Shown: piece after piece, positions 1 to 11,300 of the stretch
Numbering within the stretch: position 1 is the stretch's first letter
Layout: the number at the start of each line of letters is the position of its first letter
Assembly: GCA_903813345.2 (NCBI GenBank)
Contig: CAIIXF020000010.1
Coordinates: 7,679,169-7,743,168, forward strand
Source of the DNA: Owenia fusiformis
Taxonomy: Eukaryota; Annelida; Polychaeta; Sabellida; Oweniidae
Length of the DNA stretch: 64,000 bases
Direction of reading: 5' to 3'
Notes under the pieces: generated by a model
What the model was told of the DNA's origin: nothing
Databases searched by the model: none
The model's input: the letters and a program-made list of their open reading frames with translations, nothing else
Position numbers and translations under genes: made by a program

Positions 1-1115
1 CCAAGAGTTATTGTTTTGTTTTAAACCTTCAAAATATATCCACATTCATTCTTTGTCAAACAACTGCCTTAGTTCAAATTGTTAGTACTTTTCTACCTTT
101 TAACTGCTCTACATCCATTCTATCATATTACAATATTTACATGATACATTTACATTATTGCATATTTGACTTACTCCCAACATTTATCTGACTCAACCCT
201 CAGCTTAGAATAGCCTTAACACAGTATAACATGTCTTATTGGAGCACCCTTGGTACCTGTTAAAATAATTCAACTTTCAAAGATTTTACAATACTTCAGA
301 TCAAGATTTAAGATATTTTTTGTACACCATATTCTGTTCTTGTATGTGTGGGTATAATCGTCTTAAAATGATGCTATCTACTACGTCTAATTATGTAAAC
401 CATGTGTATTATTTAACAATAAATTGAAATTGAAAGAGTTTTCCTATGGTGGTGGTCTGTTTTTAATTTACTTACATTTCTAATCTAGGCCTATAAGATG
501 AATAAGAAAAAGATATGAACTAAGAAACATGTGTTCAGACTGATATTATCAAATGGTAGATAAGAAACAAACAAAAACAGCATTCCTGGGAAACACGTAA
601 AAGGGAATTATGAAATACTGACACATTGAATAGTTATTAAGAATTCAAATCTCTAATAAACCATTGTTACGGACTCCATCTCTACACACTTCAAGATGTC
701 AGACTTATTTTCCTTTTCTCATTTCACTACATCCTGATATCATTAGTTTCTTCTGCACTTTGTCAGTATTAACTGCTGAAAAGGCAATGACGGTGAAATG
801 GGATGAATTTGGAAAACAACACATTCCTTTCCTGTAGGGAAAAACATGCTGTCCATTGTTTTCAGCCTAATTTTGGTCACCAAATTAAACTTTCAACACC
901 ATTCTAACTTTGTAGAGGTATTATCTATTTATGCAATAAAAAGGAGAAGAACAAGATTATCTTCTTAGAAATAACATTTTGAAAAATGTGTTGAGATAGG
1001 GTCCTAATCCATGGTTTTGCGGATTGGAGAAAACATATATTTTGCCGAGAAATGTCATATTTATGATGAGAAGACTCATGGTCAAAGATATGACTCTGAA
1101 TCACTTGCTATGTCA
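1..1115. other. 3' flank of CHAF1A, no gene recognised
   Basis: AT-rich DNA without coding signal. At 416-438 AATAAATTGAAATTGAAAG resembles the short tandem tail of a LINE 3' end on the plus strand, but no LINE protein remains are seen. Confidence 0.4.
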
Positions 1116-1121
1116 TTTATT
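1116..1121 (-). terminator. Candidate CHAF1A poly(A) signal
   Basis: AATAAA on the minus strand about 240 bases past the CHAF1A stop. It is the first good hexamer in the 3' flank; the true cleavage site is not visible. Confidence 0.4.
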
Positions 1122-1358
1122 TGTTGAAAACTCATGAAAAGATGTAACATTACACAGCAATACTTAACAGATCGATGACGTATTTAACTTTTACTTTGTA
1201 GTCTAGAGCACAGGCTTAAGAAAATAAATCAATTTCCATGTAAAAGCAGAGATCACCATTTCTTGTGACTGTGCAATAGACTGTGATTTATGATGTATGA
1301 ACATGAATGAAATTTCAACATGTGAATCTGGTCTACTGCAATGTATCACTGCACTCTA

Positions 1359-2363
1359 CTAACTAGATTTGGCTGCATTAGGGCCCTGCTTAATGGGTGA
1401 ATCTCCCAGAAAAATCACCTCCCTTTCCTGTTCCATGATTCTATACTGCTGTTTTGGTTGTTGAGGTATTACATAGACTTCCGGCGCCTTGGGCTTCGAT
1501 ATATAAAACTTTTGGGCTGGTTCTTGAGTCTTGTCAGGTGCCTTATTAAGACATTTTTTAAAAGCTGGATGCAAGTTATTGGCATTTGGTTTATTCACTG
1601 GCTTCACGGCCATTACGATAGGGTTGCCATGCATAGTTTTATGTTGAACTGGTTTAACTGATAATGTTTGTCTTTGTGCTAAAGAGGTTATTATATTGCT
1701 AGCCAAAGCTCCTGTATTCAAAGGTGAGGACCCCGTGGCTGTTTGGCTAAGGGGTGTACATCCTAGACTACCAGGGGAGGTTGTTATCTTTTTCATTGCT
1801 TGAAATCTTTCCATATTTGAGACAAACTGTTGAGGAGCAGGAATTGGTTTAGGTTTTACAAGATTCACAGGGCCTGTTTCCTTAGGTGGGGGCAGGGTGA
1901 CCGTAAATTGAGTAATAGAATTTTTAGCTTTGGGGGTGGTGGATGTAGTTGGCTTGGGGGTGGGAGTGGTTACTTTGGTAGGTTTTCCTCCAGGTGTATT
2001 CCTACCAGTCTCCTCCTTTGCTTTATTTTTCTTGGTGCAATAAACCCATTCATTTGGGAATATTAAATCAGTGAGGTTATGCATTTCGAGGATATCTTGC
2101 TTTACATTCCAGCAAAGACGTTTCACATCCTCTCGTCTTTCCCACACTGCAATAGAACGAATTGTCTTCTCCAGCTGCCTGTTTGAAATCAGATATTCCT
2201 GAGTGGTTCCGATGTCTAAAGTTGTGGATTGATCATTTTGTGGCGAATTGGAGTTATCAGGTCTAGGAGATGGACCATTGGGGACTGGAGATTGACAAGT
2301 CCCAGGAGTGATAGTTCCATCTATTTCCATAGGTTCATTGGAATCTGTGGCCACAGGGACCTT
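1359..2363 (-). CDS. CHAF1A: CHAF1A coding exon 15 (C-terminal, winged-helix region)
   Basis: 1,005 nt ending in TAG, acceptor TTCTTGTAG. The frame begins AAG GTC CCT GTG; no Met start here, because the exon continues from exon 14. LISNRQLEKTIRSIAVWERR through CWNVKQDIL (about residues 888-922) matches the conserved C-terminal DNA-binding region of p150. The rest is Pro/Thr/Lys-rich and disordered-looking, with PEVYV (1124-1128) and EREVIFLGDSP (1143-1153) near the end. Confidence 0.93.
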   Translation of the reverse strand, partial: KVPVATDSNEPMEIDGTITPGTCQSPVPNGPSPRPDNSNSPQNDQSTTLDIGTTQEYLISNRQLEKTIRSIAVWERREDVKRLCWNVKQDILEMHNLTDLIFPNEWVYCTKKNKAKEETGRNTPGGKPTKVTTPTPKPTTSTTPKAKNSITQFTVTLPPPKETGPVNLVKPKPIPAPQQFVSNMERFQAMKKITTSPGSLGCTPLSQTATGSSPLNTGALASNIITSLAQRQTLSVKPVQHKTMHGNPIVMAVKPVNKPNANNLHPAFKKCLNKAPDKTQEPAQKFYISKPKAPEVYVIPQQPKQQYRIMEQEREVIFLGDSPIKQGPNAAKSS

Positions 2364-5300
2364 CTACAAGAACAAAACATCACCTTATTTATCAAATGTT
2401 ACTTTGAATATGATTTATAAAGACAAAAAGGACTTTCCTGTTTGTCTAGATAGCCGCATAATTCAATAGATCAAAATATGTGAACAAAAATTATTGAGCT
2501 TCACATTTGAAAACAAGAACACAAATGTGTACAAAATGTCCCCACCAAGTGGTGATCCCGTGAAATGGTTATCCTGAAAATGAGTAGACAAGACTTTACC
2601 AACACAATTTGAGGACGGAAAATCCAAAGTGGCTACCTTAAAATTTACCCAGAATGCCAAAAATTTAGTCAGTTCTAGATTTTCATACTAAGAACCACCC
2701 CTGAAAATTGGAAATTGATCCGTCACACAGTTAACCAGAAAACATGTAAACAAGACTTTACAGACAAGATTTCAGGATGGAAAATCCAAAATGGCTGCCT
2801 TGACATTTACACAGAATGTCAAAAAACTAATCTGTTTGTAGATTTTCATACCAAGAATCATCCCTGAAAATATGAAATTGATCTACCAAACGGTTCACCT
2901 GAAAACGGGTAGACAAGACTTTACAGACAAGATTTTAGGACAGAAAATCCAAAATGGCTGCCTTAACATTTACGCAGAATGCAAAAAAAGTAATCAGATG
3001 TAGATTTTCATACAAAGAATCATCCCTGAAAATTTGAAATTGATCTATCAAACTGTTCTCCTAAAAACGCGTAGACAAGACTTTACAGGCAAGATTTTAA
3101 GACGGAAAATCCAAAATGGCTGCCTTGACATTTACCCAGAATGCAAAAAAACTAATCAGTTCTAGATTTTCATACTAAGAATCATTCCTGAAAATTTGAA
3201 ATTGATCTACGAAACGATTCACCTGAAAACGAGTAGACAAGACTTTACAGACAAGATTTTAGGACGGAAAATCCAAAATGGCTGCCTTGACATTTACCCA
3301 GAATGCCAAAAAACTAATGAGATCTAGATTTTTATACTAAGAATCATCCCTGAAAATTTGAAATTGATCCACCAAACGGTTCACCTGAAAACGCGCAGAC
3401 AAGACTTCACAGACAAGATTTTAGGACCGAAAAATCCAAAATGGCCGACAATAAAAAAGTCCTTATGAGTTTTTGCTGATTTCTTTTTACAAAATTATCA
3501 CATATAACTACTGTTAACAATAAAGTAGGCTTTTACAGCAAAGTACATCTGAAATTATTTATAAAGCTACTAAATAGTTAAAGTATGAAAACTCAAAAAC
3601 ACCATTCAATATGATACAAAGTATTATCGCGCGCTAACTTTTCTTAAGACATTCAAAATGGCTGACATGACTGAGCTAGCAGGTCCAAAACCTAATCAGA
3701 TCTAGAATGAAGTGAGCTGAACAAGATGTTAAAGTTTTAAAAGCAACTGTGAAGCAGTTTTTCTTAAAGTTTGCAGACAAGGATTTTAGCATTTGACTTC
3801 AAAATGGCCGACAGGAAGTAGGTATCGAGTTAATTTTTTTTCATCCACATCTGTATGCACTCATAAGTTATCCCTGAAAATTTGAAGGTGATATCTGTAG
3901 CGGTTTTGGAGAAAACTGCCGGACGTACGGACAGACGGACAGACAGACGGACAGACGGACGGACGCGCCTAGGCCGACAATATGGCCCCACACTATGTGG
4001 TGGGACATAATAATCAATACATTCATTTAACCCTCAGAAAACTGAACAAATTGAAGTAAATTTCATTATGGTGAACTCTCCTCCCTCCATAATGTATAAT
4101 GAGATGAAAATGGTGATTTGCCTTTCACTTGAAATTTTCGTTATTTCCCCCTTCATCCTAATAAAATTAACTTTGTTCTTCCTATCCTATGCACAACTTT
4201 TGACATTTGAACACCAGTAAACACTGACTGATTCATTGAAACCTCTCTTAAGAAGACACATGGTACAATGTATGGTTTGTTCATAGGGTATTCATTTACC
4301 TCATGCTTTACAGGGTGTCCAATAAATAAGGTGAAAGACATTGTAACTTTCTTAATATTGCACCAATCTTGATGAAATTGTCAGACTTTGTAGCCCAAAC
4401 CTTTTTACCTGTATTCTGTGAATTTAAAGCGTCTTCTATTTGATTGGCCAGAGTTGTGGTTGCTATAGCAACGGAAACAAAAAGTCCATCTCTAGCTATA
4501 CATTTCTTATGCCTACTCACCCACTCTCTAAACACACTTTCAAACCCATTCTTGCCCATTTCCTGAAGTCTTGCTAGGACATGTGATCTGAGTTCATCAG
4601 TGCTTCCAAATTTATTTCCTCTCAAGTCACGCTTGAGTTCTGCATATAAGTAAAAGTCATTGAGTGCACGGTCTAGGGAATATGGAAGGTGTGCAAGTAG
4701 GGGTAGCCCCAGTACCCTTATAGTTTCACTAGTGAGCATAGCTGTGTGTGAACTCAGATCACATGTCTTAGCAAGACTTCAGGAAATGGGCAAGAATGGG
4801 TTTGAAAGTGTGTTTAGAGAGTGGGTGAGTAGGCATAAGAAATGTATAGCTAGAGATGGACATTATGTTGAATAGCTTATTTTCATAACAATGGGACTTA
4901 AGGACTGTTTTTATATTGTATTTTTGGTAGAAATAGACCTGGGAGTATGAATTAAGCTATCAGAAAGAATAAATATGTTTTGGAAAGTTATGACATAAAC
5001 AAACTTGCCCCGCCTTTTTGTTGTTTCGGTTGCTATAGCAACCACAACTCTGGCCAATCAAATAGAAGAAGCTTTAAATTCACAGTATAAATGTAAAAAT
5101 GTTTGGCCTACAAACTCTGAAAACTTCATCAACATTGGTGCAATATTAAGAAAGTTACAATATCTTTCACCTTATTTATTGGACACCCTGTATATGAGAA
5201 AATTCAAGTAATACACCTACACGAATCCTTCTCTTAAAACACATTAATCCACTTGCCTGTTCCAATGTTCCCATGCATTTTCTTTTCCAGAACTCTTTGA

Positions 5301-8300
5301 ATTCTGTCTTGAGCTTGTTACAACCCTGTGTACTCATATGTACTAATCGAATCAAGTCAGGTAAGGCTGCAAAATGAAAACAAGACATAGTACACATGTA
5401 TATATAATATTCTTGAGTTGAATTTCCTTAAAGTTTATGCAATAGTCAACTTTTTCCTGGTACAGTTATGAAAACTCACTCACAGATGTTCCGATCTTTT
5501 CTTTAAAAATGACAATAGTTTCTAAAGGATTCAGACATTTCTCTAATTTCAATTTCTAAAGATATATGACCTGGATGCATTTTAAATTCATTAAAGGTTT
5601 TTACATCTTGCTGATCGGTAGATTTTTTTCTAAAAATCCTTTACAATTCTTGAACAAGCCCAAAAACAATACCACTGACACTGAATTCAGAATGCCAGGC
5701 ACAAAAGATTGCTTTAACTGAAACTCACCTTCATCTGGTACAGGTTTCTTGCTACCGTGCTTCACTCCAGAATTTGCAGATGAATTGAGATCATCAACAG
5801 TAGGTGTTCTGCTACGTGCTTCTGGATCATCCAATGTGAGGTTCTTCATGCCTCCACTTAGCTCTGTTGGTATAGGGGCACTGAAGTCGCCCAGTAAACT
5901 ACATGCCTGTAATGTTTAGTTTAGATTCAGAAACAAGGCATTTACATCACCTGCCATTTGTTACAGACACCGAAAGAATTTGTCACAGACACCAAGTGCT
6001 GAACACTAATCGACTTTCACAAAAAGTTGGAGACTATAACAATATGTCAACACTTCTGGTGGTGACACAATAAACCATCAACAATTTCATTTATTTACTA
6101 TTTACTGTAAGAATTGAATCCCTCTTTGGATATTGCCCATCTGAGATCTAAGAATGGGAGGAGGGGTGAAATAATGCCATATAATGGGGACCAAACCTTA
6201 CCTCAAATTGCTGCAGAGTGTCTAGAATGGTCTGTTGTATATTCTGATCCAAGTACACGCAGCCCATACACAAAGATTTCATCTTGTCACATTTCTTCTT
6301 CATATCATTGTCAAATGCCTTTGCTTTCAGTAACTGCCGTGCTTTCATCTTACCAGGGCTGGACTAGAAACACAAAAAAGTATTTTATAGTTCCCTGAGT
6401 ATATGCTTATGACTTAAAAAATGGCATTGTGAATAAAACATAATTAATCAAAAATGAAATGATGGCTGTTAACCCAAACTTTCCCAAAATTTACATACGT
6501 CTTCATCAGCACTCTCTCCTCCCTCATCATCTGAGAGGTAGCCATGGGGAACAAAGAATCCATCATCTTCCTCATCATCCTGTTCCATCTTCTCTTCTTT
6601 GGCATCATCATCTTCCTTCTCTGAGTCTGACAAACTCTCACCAGGTTCTTCCTCTTCCCAGTCATCATCACTGTCATACTCATAGTCAAATACATTCTGA
6701 AATATTAGTCAAATACATCCTGAAATATTAACCAAATACATCCTGAAATATTAGTCAAATACATCCTAAAATATTGTCAAATACATCCTGAAATATTGGC
6801 CAAATACATCCTGAAATATTAGCCAAATACATCCTGAAATATTAGTCTGAAATATTGGTCAAACACATCCTGAAAAAGTAGTCAATAACATCCTGAAATA
6901 TAAGTCAAAGCATCCTGAAATATAAGTCTAATACATGAAGATCCTGAAATATTAATCAAATACACCCTGAAATATTAATCAATTACACCCTGAAATATTA
7001 GTCAAGGTGAATGAGCAATTTGACTTTTATTATAAAGCTGAATTTTTGACACATAAGCTTGCATATTGATATTATGTTCAAGGTTCAAATATTATCCCTC
7101 TTTAACTCAGCACTCCTAAACTGTAATTCAATTAAACGCCATACCTTGTCTAATCCTAGAGGATTTCTCCCAGTGACATGCTTAGATGTCTTCTTCCATG
7201 TACCATAGTAGGCAGGCCTGAAATGGTTATCCTCATTTCCACGGAACTTCAGGAATTTCACATGAATGTAGCGCTTGACCCCCTTCGCCCCTACTTCAAC
7301 CACCTCATCCTTTTGGTCCTCAGGCCTGAAATATATTTTAGTCTATTTAAATTTTATTATCTCAATCCATCCAATAATTTTGGAGACAAAATTTTCAGAA
7401 ATGGCATCATTTACATATAATGTCATCATTCACATAACTTTTTTCAAAGATCACATGTTGCTGAACTAGGACTTAAGATCCGAGACGAATTGAGGTAAGA
7501 GACTTACATCTTATTGGACAAATACTCAAATATGACACTTTATTTGACAGACCTGACACTTGGTGTTTAGAGATGACAAATGGACTTATGACACTAAAAG
7601 ACTATACAGGCAGGTTTGAAAAATGAGAATCAGCTTTGGCTTACAATCTTTTTTAATTTTAGAATGTTACATCGTTCTGGGTTGTATATCTGACATTGAG
7701 TTTAAGAGCTGCAATCAAGTTGGACAGAACTGACAGTCCATTGGAGTGAGCATTGGACAGAGCTTACTCAATGTTAGCAAAAACAACAACAAAACATTAC
7801 CATGGCCAAGTCTTTATGCCCTTCAGTGCTGTGTGTCCTTTTGATTTCAACAAATCAAGGTAAAGCTGCTTTGAGTCCTGGAAAAGTAAAGTATTAAAGT
7901 AGTGAGGTAATGTTATATTCAAATCATTGTATTTATAAGATATTGGGATGATATTTGTACTTAATACTAAGTATTGCAATGTAAGTATAAAATTCTCTAA
8001 AATATTGTTGGAAATCTGGCTAGAGGGGTACATAACTGAAGAATTATTGCATCTCCGATGTTGTATGGAAAATGTGTTACAATTGTACAACGAATCTACA
8101 TGAAATACATCAGTGATCCCTCCAGCTTTGATGTAGTTGGGACCCAAACCCACTTGAGATTTTGAAAATAGGCTTGCATCCACACCAAAAACCATTTTCA
8201 GCCTCTTCAAAATGAGAATTTAGTGTGCACTCTGTGTAAATAATGGGAGAGACCACAAAAGACTACAATCTAAGACACAGTCCCAAAACATGGCCAAATA

Positions 8301-11300
8301 GGACAAAAGGCATGTAAATACACTAAAAAGAATCAATTTTGTCTTGACTTCACTACTTTGTGCATTTTCAGGGGGTTTCAAAGCAAGACCTACTTGTGAT
8401 GACATCATGCTGTCCATCTCCTCTGTGTTTTCCAGCTTGGGACGTGGTTTGGCTGCCATCTTCATATGTTTCTTGACTTGAAATGGCATGAATGGCCCCT
8501 GGGACTCAACCTTTGGGGCTGTCACTATCTTAGGGGCAGCTTTAAAGAAGGCTCCAAAGAAAGCTTTCTTTGTCTGTTCATCCTTCTTTTTCTGATGAAG
8601 AAATTATTCATGGCATCACACAATATTTATACTTCATCTAGGGTCAGGGTCAAAACGCAAGACCCTTGTAAATCTTAACAGAACATAGACATACATTTTT
8701 CTCAACTCAATATTCAAGATTTTTTCCATTTTCTGTGTTTTTCTACCTTTTTACTCCCCCTTATATAAAAATATACCAAATATTCATTTCACGGAAACAT
8801 TGATAATTGACCAAGATGCTTATTATTGCAATGGTCGTGATTGACTCGTGAATGAGGACAAAACCTGCTCTAAGAGGTTTGTTTTATTTCAAATTTTAAA
8901 TATTAGGTCTACAAACCTTTTCCTCCTCATCTCGTTTCTTCTTTTCTTCAAGCTGCTTTTTCTCATCTTCTTTCTTTCGCTTTTCCTCATTTTTGGCACT
9001 AAAACATTGTAGATTCACATATTAATTTATTTTGGGGGCTCGGCTACATAAATTTGAGACCTAGAGCAGAACTAGCTTCTTAAGTTAACACATTTTGATC
9101 AAAGGTTTTACTTGTACAATAATACATAGGCTTTTTGGTCTGATATTCAAACGCCATAAACATTGTCCCGATTGTTCACAACTGAATAAATGTTGTTCTT
9201 TGTCAAAGATAGATACAGAGGTCTGTTTTTCAGGATGCTAACAGATTTTCAACAAGTCCGGATATAATCAAAATTTCTATGGAATCTTCACTGGAATGTA
9301 TTAAAATAATAATTTGAGCTTAAATCTAAACACTCACTCAATTATGGCTTGTTTCTTTTTTTTCTCTTCCTCCTTTTCTGCAAGTTTTTCTAATCGTTCC
9401 TTCTCCTTCAATTCTTTCTTCTCTTGTATCTCCTGGTCCCTCTTAGCCTTAGCATCTGCTTTTTCTTTCTCTTTACGCTCCTGTAAGATATCAAAAATGA
9501 TAAAGATATGTAATTTAGACATCATTATTGCTTTACACATTTGTATATCCTGAATTTTAAATTTCAGAATAATACTGATATGTCTAGCCTCCCATTGCCT
9601 TATTTGGAAAATACAGAAGATATTTCAAAATATTCCTACCTTTTCTTCCAGACGAAGCTTTTCTTTCTCCGCTTTCTCCTCTTCTCTTTTCTTCAGCTTT
9701 TCTTGTTTCTCTTTTTCCTTGAAACAAACCATTCAATTTTGAATATTTCAGTTCTTAAAATTTCATGTTTCTATAAAAGTGTATCATATCCACAGGCTCT
9801 GCATACTTTATGAATACATGTAAGTAATACCATGGGTAGGCTCTAGGGGTGAGACGAGTCGAAAAAATCTGATTCGAGTCGAATTCGATTCGAGTCAGAA
9901 AATGACGATTCGAGTTTCGAATCCGTTTCGAGTCGCGAAAGTGCGAACAACATCGCTTTTGACCGTTCGTATTTTTAATGCGTCAATGGTGGAAAGCCGG
10001 AAATATAAAAAACACAATTCGTCGTAAGTTTATTCTGATTTTACTACATATATTCTTTCATTTATGAGTACATACAATATAATAATTTAATACAAGCATA
10101 TCCAAGTCATTGAAACTTATATATTCAACGCAATATCGAGTAAAAACATGCATATTGACAGTATTTTTCTGAATTTTTTTATTTTTTCGAATTATTTCTC
10201 AACTCGAAAATGATTCGATTCATCAACTTCGACTCGATTCGACTCGAAGCCCCAAACCCGCGAGTCCTCGACTCATCGGGTTGTCGTCTCACCCCTAGTA
10301 GGCTCACATGGTATAGTGGTTTCAGTTGAACTGACAGCCATAATTTGACTATTTTTCAATGTTGTCATTATCATGACAAAATATAGACCTTTATTAAAAA
10401 GTCATTTTCCATTTTTAATACTTTCAAGAACTTTTATCCGCACTTCTAGTTGGACTTGAACATTTTAATGCAAAGTGAACCAATAATTCCCCAGATATGG
10501 CTCAGAAAGTTATTTTAGTACCAATTAATTGGATGCAATTGTAGCAAATCTGGTCAATCCATCATATGAAAGAAAGAATTCAACATACCCGTTCCTCCTT
10601 TTTCTTCTGTCTATCAACAGCTAACTTTGCCTTCTTACCACTGTTAGGGGTCTGAAAGTTAAACAAATTTAAACCATGGTAAAATTACTTATATTTAATG
10701 TCAAGTTACGACTCTTTAGCATCTCACTAAAACAGTGTGCTGTATTTGGTTCATGGCTCATATTTAACTTCCCTTACGCTAAAAGTAGATCATGTTTTGT
10801 TGATCTTTTTATTTAATTCCCTACAGTTAAAACTAAATTGTTTAACCTAATGAACTGCCTTTTGTAGCTATTTCCTTTTGGGAAAATGAGATATAGTTCT
10901 CACCGCTTAACTGTGGTACTACAAAACCTTATCAATAACAAGCAAACAGAAAGCAATACCTTAGAATTAGATGATGTATCAAGCTCATTATTAGGGGTGT
11001 CGCTTTCCTGTGTGTTACTTTGAATTGTACTAGGGGCATCAACCTCACTTGTGCTTGGAGCATCTTCAGTATTCCTTGGGGATGTTTTGCTGGATTTAGG
11101 GGTCTCTAAAAGGCTGTTAGATAAAGGAGTTTTATCATGTGTTGAACCTGGTGTCTTCTCTAACATAGATTTGATTGCAGTATTGCTAGTAGGCTTAGGA
11201 GAACTGAAGAAGGATGATATGGGTCGGTGCTGGACAGGGGTTGAATGAGTTGATCTGGGTGTATCAGTTGTTGATTTGGGTGTATCAGTTGTTGATTTGG

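Noticed and set aside
6444-6695. Met/Lys/Arg-rich open frame on the minus strand
   Set aside because: It is another frame of the acidic CHAF1A exon 11; the frame with the ED region has matching splice phases.
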